In this document: positions 25,963 through 34,348 of the stretch, piece after piece
How positions within the stretch are numbered: position 1 is the first letter of the stretch
Layout of the letters: each line of letters begins with the position of its first letter
Assembly: GCF_002368035.1 (NCBI RefSeq)
Contig: NZ_AP018222.1
Coordinates: 3,140,534 to 3,204,533, forward strand
Source: Nostoc linckia NIES-25
GTDB taxonomy: Bacteria; Cyanobacteriota; Cyanobacteriia; Cyanobacteriales; Nostocaceae
Length of the DNA stretch: 64,000 nt
Direction of reading: 5' to 3'
The notes under the pieces: generated by a model
Seen by the model: only the letters and a program-made list of their open reading frames with translations
Told to the model about the DNA's origin: nothing
Databases searched by the model: none
Program-made: the position numbers and the translations under genes

Positions 25963-26550
25963 ATGTTTGCTGCTTCCAACCAATTACTATGGTCTATGAT
26001 TGGCTTACTCCTGACAATGGGTGGCACCTTCTTAGAAGCTTATGGCATCACTTCACCTTGGAGTTGGAGTCAGCACGGAATTCAGACTTTTTCATTAGGT
26101 GTAACTTTTCAAGTTGGTGCAGTACTCCTCGTGGGTTGTTTGGGGGGTAAAAATGCTGGTGCGCTCTCACAAATTGCCTACTTAGTCATGGGGTTAACCT
26201 TATTGCCAGTATTCGCCGATGGTGGTGGTATTGGTTATGTCAAGCTATCCCAGTTTGGCTATTTGCTGGGCTTTATTCCTGGAGCTTGGATCTGTGGTTT
26301 CTTTGCGTTTAAAGCTAGACCGCGGCTAGAAACCCTCGCTTTTAGTTGCATCTGTGGGTTGTTAACTCTCCACCTATGCGGTATTAGTTATTTGATTATT
26401 AGCTATCTTTTTCAGTGGAAAGGCACAGAAAATCTACCTTTAATGCAAGCAATTCTTAGATATTCTTGGTTTGTACTGCCAGGCCAGCTAACTGTAGTCT
26501 GTGCCGTCACTGTAATAGCATATGTATTGCGTCACTTAATGTTTTATTAG
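25963..26550 (+). CDS. bioY: Biotin transporter BioY
   Basis: This 195-residue membrane protein has about six helices and the BioY-like segments LGVTFQVGAVLLVGCLGGKN, VFADGGGIGYV and FIPGAWICGFFAFK. BioY is the substrate-binding S-component of ECF biotin transporters and can work alone. The gene precedes lspA, a common order in cyanobacteria. Its TAG stop lies inside a TTAGTCA heptamer array (26547-26574), so the repeat reaches into the coding end. Confidence 0.78.
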   Translation: MFAASNQLLWSMIGLLLTMGGTFLEAYGITSPWSWSQHGIQTFSLGVTFQVGAVLLVGCLGGKNAGALSQIAYLVMGLTLLPVFADGGGIGYVKLSQFGYLLGFIPGAWICGFFAFKARPRLETLAFSCICGLLTLHLCGISYLIISYLFQWKGTENLPLMQAILRYSWFVLPGQLTVVCAVTVIAYVLRHLMFY

Positions 26551-26574
26551 TCATTAGTCATTAGTCATTAGTCC
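26547..26574 (+). repeat. TTAGTCA tandem heptamer (STRR type), four copies
   Basis: Three perfect and one imperfect TTAGTCA copies begin at 26547 and contain the bioY stop codon. They are followed by a degenerate GTACAAGTCG/CACAAGTCGCTC region and CCCCATG tracts up to lspA. Confidence 0.85.
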
Positions 26575-26717
26575 TTTTTTCAATGCCCAATACTTCTCTG
26601 CGAGAGGCTGCGCCAACGACTTACCTCGACTTCGCTACTTCGGCTAAGCTCAGTACAAGTCGGCACAAGTCGCTCAGTACAAGTGCCCCATGCCCCATGC
26701 CCTATGCCTAATTTGCC

Positions 26718-27194
26718 ATGCGTTTAAAAAATCGCCTTTTCTGGATTTCTGCCTTCATAGCTTTTTTCTTAGACCAAATAACAAAATATTGGGTGGTGCA
26801 AACCTTCAGTTTGGAGCAAACAGTACCACTTTTACCTGGGATATTTCACTTGACTTACGTCACTAATACTGGTGCGGCTTTTAGTCTATTAAGTGGGAAA
26901 GTAGAATGGTTGCGCTGGTTATCTTTAGGAGTAAGTTTAGTATTAATAGGGCTGGCATTGTTTGGCCCGACGTTAAATCTGTGGGATCAGCTAGGCTATG
27001 GCTTGATTTTAGGTGGAGCTATGGGCAATGGCATCGATCGCTTTGTTTTAGGCTATGTGGTTGATTTTCTAGATTTTCGCCTAATTAACTTTGCTGTATT
27101 TAATGTGGCAGATTCATTTATTAGTATCGGTATTGTTTGCCTGCTAATTGCCTCGTTGCAAAAAACACCAACTTCAACGGGCAGGTCAGATTAA
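26718..27194 (+). CDS. lspA: Lipoprotein signal peptidase (signal peptidase II)
   Basis: The 158-residue protein has four membrane helices and the catalytic aspartate motifs GNGIDRFVLGYVVDFLDF and FNVADSFISIG, as well as LDQITKYWV and YVTNTGAAFSLL. It cuts the signal peptide off prolipoproteins at the modified cysteine, so it serves lipoproteins such as PstS in this window. It is followed by two strong hairpins. Confidence 0.95.
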   Translation: MRLKNRLFWISAFIAFFLDQITKYWVVQTFSLEQTVPLLPGIFHLTYVTNTGAAFSLLSGKVEWLRWLSLGVSLVLIGLALFGPTLNLWDQLGYGLILGGAMGNGIDRFVLGYVVDFLDFRLINFAVFNVADSFISIGIVCLLIASLQKTPTSTGRSD

Positions 27195-27201
27195 ACTATT
27201 A

Positions 27202-27226
27202 AGCCTGGGATGATTCATCCCAGGCT
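27202..27226. terminator. Hairpin after lspA
   Basis: Perfect 11-bp stem AGCCTGGGATG / CATCCCAGGCT with loop ATT, eight bases past the lspA stop. A short T-run is absent, but position and strength suggest a terminator. Confidence 0.65.
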
Positions 27227-27300
27227 ATAGATTGTGCAAACCCTTTGTCAGTCATATATGGGAACAACTTGATTTTTGGGTTTGAGTTATTTAATTTCGT

Positions 27301-27333
27301 AACTTACACCAATTACTACAACTGGTGTAAGTT
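27301..27333. terminator. Second hairpin between convergent genes
   Basis: AACTTACACCA (27301-27311) and TGGTGTAAGTT (27323-27333) form a perfect 11-bp stem between lspA and the convergent secreted-protein gene, probably ending the latter's transcript. Confidence 0.6.
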
Positions 27334-27383
27334 GTCAAGATCTACAGCGATCGCTAACGGCAAATCAGTATGCAGATCTGAAT

Positions 27384-28115
27384 TTAGTTGCCTGTGGCAG
27401 GAGTATTAGGGGAGCTAGAACCTGGAACTGAACTAGGAGAGCTAGGAGTTGGTTCGGAAGCTCCATCAGAAGGAGTGCCACTTCCTGGTGCTGGAGTTAC
27501 ATTTCTGGGAGTGCCAGAGTCAGAAGGAGTACCGCTTCCTGGTATTGGAGCTATATTGCTAGGAGTGCCGGACTCAGAAGGGGTATTGCTAGGAGTGCCA
27601 GACTCAGAAGGGGTAGTACTTCCTGGTGTTGGAGTTGCATTGCTAGGAGTACCAGAGTCAGAAGGAGTACCACTTCCTGGTATTGGAGCTATGTTGCTAG
27701 GAGTGCCAGACTCAGAAGGGGTATTGCTAGGAGCGCCAGAGTCAGAAGGGGTGGCTCCTGGTGCTGGAGTTGTGGTGGTGCCATCAGGAGTACCAGAACC
27801 GGATGGAGTGACGTTTCCTGGTGTGGTTGTGCTATCGGGAGTGGTGGTTTCCGATGGTGTGGTTTCTGCTGGAACTGTAGTGCTACCGGGAGCAGTAGGC
27901 GTAGCTGCTGCACCACCACAGCGGGAGTTAAGGGGGAAATATTCGCACAGAATTTTCATACCTTCTGGCGACAGCTTGATTTCCGTTGGTGCACTAGTGG
28001 AGGAGTCGCTACTGGATTGGGCTATGGGGGATTTACTGGATTGAGCTACAGCAATATTAGTGGAAAGTGCCAAAGATAGAGCTGTACCAATCAGGGTCAG
28101 AGATTTTCCCATCAT
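27384..28115 (-). CDS. Secreted Pro/Ser/Thr/Gly-rich protein
   Basis: The 243-residue product has a signal peptide (MMGKSLTLIGTALSLALSTN, cleavage after AVAQ), a short folded segment with two cysteines (LSPEGMKILCEYFPLNSRC) seen in small cyanobacterial exported proteins, and a long tail of GTPSDSGTPSN-type repeats. A 138-base (46-residue) unit is duplicated in tandem within the tail (from 27514 and from 27652). A GAGG ribosome site lies 12 bases before the ATG. Cell-surface or sheath location is inferred. The opposite strand has a long open frame that is only a shadow of the repeats. Confidence 0.7.
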   Translation of the reverse strand: MMGKSLTLIGTALSLALSTNIAVAQSSKSPIAQSSSDSSTSAPTEIKLSPEGMKILCEYFPLNSRCGGAAATPTAPGSTTVPAETTPSETTTPDSTTTPGNVTPSGSGTPDGTTTTPAPGATPSDSGAPSNTPSESGTPSNIAPIPGSGTPSDSGTPSNATPTPGSTTPSESGTPSNTPSESGTPSNIAPIPGSGTPSDSGTPRNVTPAPGSGTPSDGASEPTPSSPSSVPGSSSPNTPATGN

Positions 28116-28544
28116 TCTGAAATTAACCTCAACGGAACACTCGCACTATTAAAACAGACAATAAGATTTAGAAAATCTTCCTAAAAGAGGATATTTAGGT
28201 TTGTTTCAAAATATGTTGATATGTAAAACTAGTAAAAATAAAATTTGTTGCTTATGAGTATCTAGTGTTAAGGAATACAATTTTATAAAAAATGATTATA
28301 GTTAGTTAAAATGTCAAACAATATTAGATAAGGCATTTAGGCTTGATAGACAAAATTATTTGTTATAAAACAAGCAATAAAAATTACAAGCCAAGCTTAG
28401 TTGTAAAAGATGTTTAGGTATAAAATGAATCTAAAAAATCCTCTAGCCAATTTATGCTTTGGCTTATGAGTAAAATGATGGAAGATTAACATCTAAGTTG
28501 TAGTTCGCCCGATTCTTCACTAAAAAGTGTGATGTAAATAGCCG
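28116..28544. other. Divergent AT-rich intergenic region
   Basis: 429 bases, very AT-rich, between the secreted-protein gene and the penicillin-binding protein gene. No gene, repeat or clear promoter can be supported. Confidence 0.3.
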
Positions 28545-30815
28545 ATGAGTTCTCCCCAACCCCCTCACAAGCCACAAACTTTACTAGGTCAACTGACTCA
28601 AGCAGTACATACAATTCAAGCTAGGGTTGATTTTTCCAAATTGGCGCTCAAGCCTAATGCCAAAGTGCCGGAACTCTGGGTGCAGGATGCGGGGGCGGAT
28701 AAAGCAGAGGTATATCCACTGTTGGGCGATCGCTATGTTCTCGGTCGTAGCTCCAAATCCTGCGATATCGTCATTCGTAACCCTGTTGTCAGCCAAATTC
28801 ACCTATCGCTATCGCGCAATTCCACTCAGCGCACACCAGTTTTCGTTATCAAAGACGAAAATTCCACCAATGGCATCTATCGTGGCAAGCGTCGTGTAAA
28901 TTCTCTAGAATTGCGTCATGGCGATATTCTCACCTTGGGGCCGCCAGAACTCGCCGCTTCTGTAAGATTGCAATACGTTGACCCGCCACCTTGGTATATC
29001 AAAGCTGCAACTTGGACGGGTTATGGCATCGGCGGTGTCAGTGCCCTGTTCGCGTTGGTGATTGGCGTCGAATGGCTAAAATTTTCAGTCAGACCCCTAC
29101 CCACAACTACACGCGCCCCAGTAGTTGTTTATGCCCGTGATGGGAGTACCCCCCTGAGAGAGCCTCGGACTACCTCTCACGTGGACATGAAGCGATTAGA
29201 GGAATTTGGTCCTTATTTGCCTGCTGCCGTGGTCGCTTCTGAAGATAGCCGTTATTATTGGCATTTTGGGGTTGACCCGTTGGGAATTTTGCGAGCCGTA
29301 TTGATTAATAGCCGCAGCGGAGATGTCCAACAAGGAGCCAGCACAGTTACCCAGCAAGTCGCCCGCAGCTTATTCCGCGATTATGTAGGCAGACAGGACA
29401 CCTTGGGGCGGAAATTGCGGGAGGCAATTGTCGCCCTGAAGCTAGAAACGTTTTACAGCAAAGATGACATTTTGCTGATGTACTTAAATCGCGTTTTTTT
29501 GGGTGGGGATACCTCTGGATTTGAAGATGCAGCCAAGTATTACTTTGAAAAGCCAGCTAAAGATTTAAGTTTGTCCGAAGCTGCAACATTGGTAGGAATT
29601 TTACCAGCTCCCAACGCTTTCGATTTTTGCGGGGATGGCCCAAATAAGCTAGAAACTGCGGAATACCGGAATCGTGTGATTAAGCGGCTGCTGGAGATGG
29701 GCAAAATCAAAGCAGAAGACGCTAATCGAGCCAGACGCTCGACTGTTCAAATTAGTCCAAAAGTTTGCGAACAGCAAGCCAAAACCATCGCTCCTTACTT
29801 TTATAATTACGTCTTCTCTGAGTTGGAATCAATCTTGGGGGAAGGAGCAGCAAGAGAAGGCAACTATATCATTGAAACCAAGCTCGATCCAGCCATCCAA
29901 ACCCAAGCAGAAGCCGCATTGCGTAACTCAGTAAATAACGCTGGTGCGAGTTTTAAGTTTTCTCAAGGGGCAGTGGTTACCCTTGACTCCAGTACCGGTA
30001 GTATCCTGGCAATGGTAGGGGGAACTGATTACAAAAAAAGTCAGTTCAATCGTGCAACCCAAGCTAAAAGACAACCGGGTTCGACCTTCAAAATCTTTGC
30101 TTACACCGCTGCTATTCAGCAGGGAATTCCAGAATCAAAAAGTTATTCTTGCGCTCCTTTAACTTGGCAAGGCTTCACTTACAAACCCTGTCGTGCTGGT
30201 GCAGACGCTAGTTTAGATATTGCCACTGGGCTGGCTCTTTCAGAAAATCCCATCGCTTTGCGAGTTGCCAGAGAAGTTGGCTTGGATAAAGTAGTTTCTA
30301 TGGCTCAGCGTTTGGGGGTAAAGTCCTCTCTCGATCCGGTTCCTGGGTTAGTACTGGGTCAAAGTGTAGTTAATGTTTTGGAAATGACTGGTGCTTTTGG
30401 TGCCATTGGCAATCGCGGCGTGTGGAATCCTCCCCATGCCATTAATCGTATTTTAGATAGTGGTGATTGCCGCGATCGCAACGATTTAAAAACTTGCCGT
30501 GTCATCTATTCCTTCGACCAAGATCCAGACGCCAACAAAAGAGTTTTGCAAAATGGTGTCGCCGATGAAATGACTAGTTTAATGCGCGGTGTAATCAGCA
30601 GAGGTACTGGTCGTAGTGCCTCCATTGGATTGGGGGAAGCTGGTAAAACAGGCACAACTGATAAAAACGTTGACTTGTGGTTTATAGGTTTTATTCCCAG
30701 TCGGCGGCTTGTCACTGGTGTTTGGCTGGGAAACGACAATAATTCCCCCACATCTGGCAGCAGCGCTCAAGCAGCTCAGTTATGGGGAAATTATATGCGG
30801 CGGATTACAAGGTAA
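28545..30815 (+). CDS. FHA domain-class A penicillin-binding protein
   Basis: The 756-residue protein starts with an FHA phosphothreonine-binding domain (about 65-145: GRSSKSCDIVIRNPVVSQIH), then one membrane helix near 165-190, a GT51 glycosyltransferase (catalytic E233 in ASEDSRYYWHFG; QQGASTVTQQVAR) and a transpeptidase with S513 in PGSTFK, S566-E-N568 and K701-T-G-T. It polymerises and cross-links peptidoglycan. The N-terminal FHA domain is a cyanobacterial feature suggesting control by Ser/Thr kinases. It has no operon partner. Confidence 0.93.
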   Translation: MSSPQPPHKPQTLLGQLTQAVHTIQARVDFSKLALKPNAKVPELWVQDAGADKAEVYPLLGDRYVLGRSSKSCDIVIRNPVVSQIHLSLSRNSTQRTPVFVIKDENSTNGIYRGKRRVNSLELRHGDILTLGPPELAASVRLQYVDPPPWYIKAATWTGYGIGGVSALFALVIGVEWLKFSVRPLPTTTRAPVVVYARDGSTPLREPRTTSHVDMKRLEEFGPYLPAAVVASEDSRYYWHFGVDPLGILRAVLINSRSGDVQQGASTVTQQVARSLFRDYVGRQDTLGRKLREAIVALKLETFYSKDDILLMYLNRVFLGGDTSGFEDAAKYYFEKPAKDLSLSEAATLVGILPAPNAFDFCGDGPNKLETAEYRNRVIKRLLEMGKIKAEDANRARRSTVQISPKVCEQQAKTIAPYFYNYVFSELESILGEGAAREGNYIIETKLDPAIQTQAEAALRNSVNNAGASFKFSQGAVVTLDSSTGSILAMVGGTDYKKSQFNRATQAKRQPGSTFKIFAYTAAIQQGIPESKSYSCAPLTWQGFTYKPCRAGADASLDIATGLALSENPIALRVAREVGLDKVVSMAQRLGVKSSLDPVPGLVLGQSVVNVLEMTGAFGAIGNRGVWNPPHAINRILDSGDCRDRNDLKTCRVIYSFDQDPDANKRVLQNGVADEMTSLMRGVISRGTGRSASIGLGEAGKTGTTDKNVDLWFIGFIPSRRLVTGVWLGNDNNSPTSGSSAQAAQLWGNYMRRITR

Positions 30816-31092
30816 GTTGGGGGCTGGGGATTAGGGACTGGGGACTGGGAAGATGGCTTCGTCAAGGAGACTTCTTGCAGAAGTCGGGAAAAGGGTAAAG
30901 GTAAAGGGGGAAAGGTTTGGTATTTTCCCTTTCCCCAATAAAGATGAGTCCCTTTTCCCACAAGAGTGCAAAAAGCACTTTTGCAAGAGGTCAAGGGAAA
31001 AGGGAAAAGGAAAAAAAGGGATCTTTCTTTTCCCTTTGCCCCTTGCCCTTTCCCCCATACCCAATCCTCAATCACCAGTCCCCAGTCCCCAA

Positions 31093-32544
31093 TTACTGAT
31101 ATCCCTGCCAAGGACTGATTTCCAATTTGCCATTGGGTTTGAATATCACTTGAAAGTGGGCAAGAGGTTCTTTGTTATTGGGGGGTGCTACATTGGAACC
31201 GTAGATAGCGTTAAACATCTGCGGAAGTGGTGTCTCTCGGAAGTAGTCAAAGGCGACTTGGTTGAGCGGTTCGTAGTCAGCAATTACACCATCTTTGTTA
31301 ACTGCTACCCGATATTTTAAATCTCGCGTAAATGTAGGCCTGCCGCTCCAAGCTTGGCGAACTGTATTATAAAGTTTTTGATTTAAATCTTTGACTAAAT
31401 TAGAGTCAGTAATTCTTGTGCCTACCACCTCTGGCGTTCTAGCATATCCGCGCCAAGGGCTGACTTGTAGCACACCGTTTGTAGTAAATACTACTCGAAA
31501 TTGGGCGATGGGTTCATTGGAAATGGGAGCGCGGTTAGCAGGGTTGTAAAGTAAATTAGGTAGAGGAGTTTGCTCTACTCCTTGATTTGCTTCTTGATTT
31601 ACCGCTTTATAACCAACGATCGCTCCATCCGCAGCTACACCTAAGCGATAGATCAAATCCTGTTGCAATCCCGATCGATTAGTCCAAGCTGGATGAATTT
31701 GATTATACACTTGGCGATTTAAGGCACGCAGTTGGGATGGATCGGTAATTTCCGAAACTGTATTTAAAAGTGCTTCTAAATCTTTAACTGCTGGCTTGGT
31801 AGTAGTCGTAGGTGTTGGTGTGGGAGCCGCAGCAGCTATCGGCGTCGCAGCCGACGTGGGAGTTGGATCGGCTGATGCTGAAGGAGTAAGGTTTTTGGTT
31901 GTTGAGCTAGTTTGCCCATCTGGCTGAGGCTGTGGCGGACGGATTTGTGGAGGTGGAATCAAGTTAAAAGCGATCGCTGCTACTGCTAAACTTGATACTC
32001 CCACAGCAGCCGGAACCGCCTGTCTGATTAAAGCTTGACTAGCACCACCATAGCGTCTGGTAACTGGCTGTAGTTCTAGGGAAAGTTCTGGTAAAGTTTG
32101 GCTGTCAGCAAAAAACTGATCTACCGCTTCTACCAAATCAAACAACTGCACCGTACTCAAGTCTATTTCAATTGGCGGGCGTTTAGCATGGCTTGGTTGA
32201 GACTCGAAACCCTCTGGTGCCCCTTCAGAATGTACAATTAACCGATGTCGGTTGCTGTCTATTTTTTGAAACTCTACTAACTCTGATTCATGATTGTGGG
32301 CTTGGGGATTAGGTACATTACTTAAAAATTCTTGGGCATAGCCACTAACTGCCCTCACCAAACTTTCAAAAAACTCCCGTCCTCCCGTTAGAGGTTGATT
32401 ATATCCAGATAAATAACATTCGGCATTTACCAATATAGATAATTCCGGGCGCAGTTCTTGGAACTGTGCAGCCCTAGTGACATCACTTAACCCTTCTAAA
32501 AGCAGCGTACAATTAGGCAAACTGTACTTACGTTGAATATTCAT
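31093..32544 (-). CDS. DUF4335 domain protein
   Basis: The 483-residue protein begins MNIQRKYSLPNCTLLLEGLS, the DUF4335 N-terminus, with one hydrophobic segment at about 185-205 (AAVGVSSLAVAAIAFNLIPP), a Pro/Thr-rich linker, and two related C-terminal repeats (each with YRLGV/YRVAV, PLPNL/PLPQM and AQFRVVF/AHFQVIF followed by WRGY/WQGY). It occurs throughout cyanobacteria next to DUF3038 genes and overlaps this partner by four bases. Function unknown; the single membrane span and repeats suggest a membrane-bound complex. Confidence 0.85.
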   Translation of the reverse strand: MNIQRKYSLPNCTLLLEGLSDVTRAAQFQELRPELSILVNAECYLSGYNQPLTGGREFFESLVRAVSGYAQEFLSNVPNPQAHNHESELVEFQKIDSNRHRLIVHSEGAPEGFESQPSHAKRPPIEIDLSTVQLFDLVEAVDQFFADSQTLPELSLELQPVTRRYGGASQALIRQAVPAAVGVSSLAVAAIAFNLIPPPQIRPPQPQPDGQTSSTTKNLTPSASADPTPTSAATPIAAAAPTPTPTTTTKPAVKDLEALLNTVSEITDPSQLRALNRQVYNQIHPAWTNRSGLQQDLIYRLGVAADGAIVGYKAVNQEANQGVEQTPLPNLLYNPANRAPISNEPIAQFRVVFTTNGVLQVSPWRGYARTPEVVGTRITDSNLVKDLNQKLYNTVRQAWSGRPTFTRDLKYRVAVNKDGVIADYEPLNQVAFDYFRETPLPQMFNAIYGSNVAPPNNKEPLAHFQVIFKPNGKLEISPWQGYQ

Positions 32545-33167
32545 TCCACTTCACCATCAAACAGACTAATCCAGAACCGCTGCATTCCAGCCGTACCAGT
32601 ACAAAATAGTAATTGCCCTAACAAATTTATCGCTAATTCATCTAATTTTTCATCGGAAGTTAATGCCAGCACGCCTGAACGTCGAGCATTCATCCGGCTC
32701 TTAAAATGCGCTCTAAACCGCTCCAGGTAATTAGATAGCCGCAAATTCTGTTCTAGGGGAATCTGCTTTTCTTCCATCTGTTGACATAACATTAATAACT
32801 GTCGAATCACAACAGTTAAACGCCGCGCTATGTAACAAGCAATAACTACTAAAGCTTTAGCTTCCATAATAGTTAGGGGACGGCGGATGTGCGCTCTGCG
32901 TAGCGGGTTAGAGCTACGCATCCGCCATAAATTTACCCGATCTTTGACAATTCCTTTAAGATCTAATTCTTGAGCAAAAGCCAGGATTGCTTCAGAACCA
33001 CCAAGCTCTAGAGCTTCAATAGCGAGTAAAATCAGGTCAATTTGCAACCGAGTTCTTCGAGGACATGTTTGTCCGGCGATCGCAGGATCTGGTAAAGTGT
33101 CCAGAATCATCGGCAGTGAATCTTGAGTTGGACTTTTCAACGGCGTTAAACTTGCGGAAACATTCAT
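32541..33167 (-). CDS. DUF3038 domain protein
   Basis: This 208-residue, mostly helical protein has the DUF3038 features RLQIDLILLAIEALELGGSE and EAKALVVIACYIARRLTVVI. It is the partner of the DUF4335 gene, whose ATG overlaps its stop. The coding sequence for residues about 81-96 contains nested inverted repeats (32882-32926), a possible in-frame repeat insertion or mRNA hairpin. Function unknown. Confidence 0.85.
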   Translation of the reverse strand: MNVSASLTPLKSPTQDSLPMILDTLPDPAIAGQTCPRRTRLQIDLILLAIEALELGGSEAILAFAQELDLKGIVKDRVNLWRMRSSNPLRRAHIRRPLTIMEAKALVVIACYIARRLTVVIRQLLMLCQQMEEKQIPLEQNLRLSNYLERFRAHFKSRMNARRSGVLALTSDEKLDELAINLLGQLLFCTGTAGMQRFWISLFDGEVE

Positions 33168-33650
33168 TCTATAAATACCTTGTACGCTTCTGACAGACTA
33201 GGTAAAACAAATTTAAGATAAGTAGCCAAAACTTGAACATTAGACTTGTGGCAGGAGTCATGACTACCCGATATATACATTACTTAACTCTTTCTACTCA
33301 AAGGATTCCCTATATTAAATTCAAAACTTTAAAACATCACTTAATTCACCTCATTTATTAGCGCTATACCTTTTCTAGCTTGATTTAGTTTCTACTTATC
33401 GTCAATCAAGGGTGAAGCTTTAGCCTCCACGCCCAGCGTATGACATTATAGTGTACGATTTTTCACGTATCTGGAATTGGGCATAGGGCATAGGGCATTG
33501 GGTATTGGGTAGGGGAAAAGGTTAAAGGTTAAAGGGAAAAGGAATAAATTTAATCTTTCCCCTTTTCCCCTTACCCCTTTCCCTTTCCCCTTGTCCTCTT
33601 CCTATGCCCCATGCCCCATACCCCATTCCCCATTCCCCACTCCCCATTCT
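33168..33650. other. Intergenic region upstream of apt, repeat-rich
   Basis: 483 bases. The first 300 are AT-rich with no gene. Positions 33478-33650 are GGGCATAGG/GGGTATTGG tracts, a 66-bp repeat (33512-33577) and CCCCATGCC/CCCCATTCC tracts directly up to the apt ATG, leaving no normal ribosome site. Confidence 0.6.
33512..33577 (+). repeat. 66-bp dispersed repeat, left copy
   Basis: Starts GGGGAAAAGGTTAAAGG and ends CCCCTTACCCC. The reverse complement occurs at 34219-34284 with only a few differences, so apt is enclosed by an inverted pair. A 59-bp relative lies at 44405-44463. Confidence 0.9.
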
Positions 33651-34169
33651 ATGGATTTGAAGTCTCTGATTCGTGACATCCCAGATTTCCCTAAACCTGG
33701 AATTTTATTTCGGGATATTACTACCCTGCTGCGCGATCCAGAGGGACTACGCTATACTATTGACTTTTTAACACAAAAATGCTTAGAAGCTGAGATGACG
33801 GTGGATTATGTCATTGGCATGGAGTCGAGGGGATTCATTTTTGGCTCACCTCTGGCTTATAAACTAGGAGCTGGTTTTATTCCCGTCCGCAAAAGAGGTA
33901 AGTTACCATCAGCAGTTCACTCGATTGAGTATCAACTAGAGTATGGTACAGACTGCCTAGAAGTACATCAAGATGCTTTACACGAGGGTAGCCGGGTTTT
34001 GATTGTAGACGATTTGATTGCCACTGGTGGAACTGCCAGTGCAACAGCTAACTTGGTACAGAAGATTGGCTGCAAACTAGTAGGATTTGGGTTTATTATC
34101 GAGCTACGAGACTTAGAAGGACGCAGACATTTGCCAAATGTGCCGATTATTTCTTTGGTTGAATATTAA
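33651..34169 (+). CDS. apt: Adenine phosphoribosyltransferase
   Basis: The 172-residue enzyme starts at ATG 33651 (MDLKSLIRDIPDFPKPGILF); the frame is open further upstream only through low-complexity repeats. It has the APRT features GMESRGFIFGSPLAYKLGAG and the PRPP-binding loop VLIVDDLIATGGTA. It salvages adenine to AMP. The gene is framed on both sides by inverted copies of a 66-bp repeat. Confidence 0.95.
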   Translation: MDLKSLIRDIPDFPKPGILFRDITTLLRDPEGLRYTIDFLTQKCLEAEMTVDYVIGMESRGFIFGSPLAYKLGAGFIPVRKRGKLPSAVHSIEYQLEYGTDCLEVHQDALHEGSRVLIVDDLIATGGTASATANLVQKIGCKLVGFGFIIELRDLEGRRHLPNVPIISLVEY

Positions 34170-34218
34170 TGTCGTCGGGCATAGCGCATTGGCCAAACAG
34201 GGCATTGGGTATGGGGAA

Positions 34219-34284
34219 GGGGTAAGGGGGAAAGAGGAAAGATTAAATTTATTCCTTTTCCCTTTAACCTTTAACCTTTTCCCC
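34219..34284 (-). repeat. 66-bp dispersed repeat, right inverted copy
   Basis: Reverse complement of 33512-33577, differing at a few positions in the CTTTCCYCTTTYCC part. It lies 50 bases after the apt stop. Confidence 0.9.
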
Positions 34285-34348
34285 TGCTTCTTCGGTCACT
34301 GGCCATGAAACATAACCCAACTGACAAGCAACAACTAAACAAAGTGTT

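Noticed and set aside
27388..28044. 218-codon plus-strand frame opposite the secreted repeat protein
   Set aside because: The minus frame has a signal peptide and ribosome site; the plus frame is a by-product of the repeats.
30791..31111. Small frames between the penicillin-binding protein and DUF4335 genes
   Set aside because: They translate GGGAAAAGG/CCCTTTTCC low-complexity tracts; no start or family.
33591..33650. N-terminal extension of Apt from TTG 33591
   Set aside because: It translates CCCCATGCC tracts; the family start is ATG 33651.
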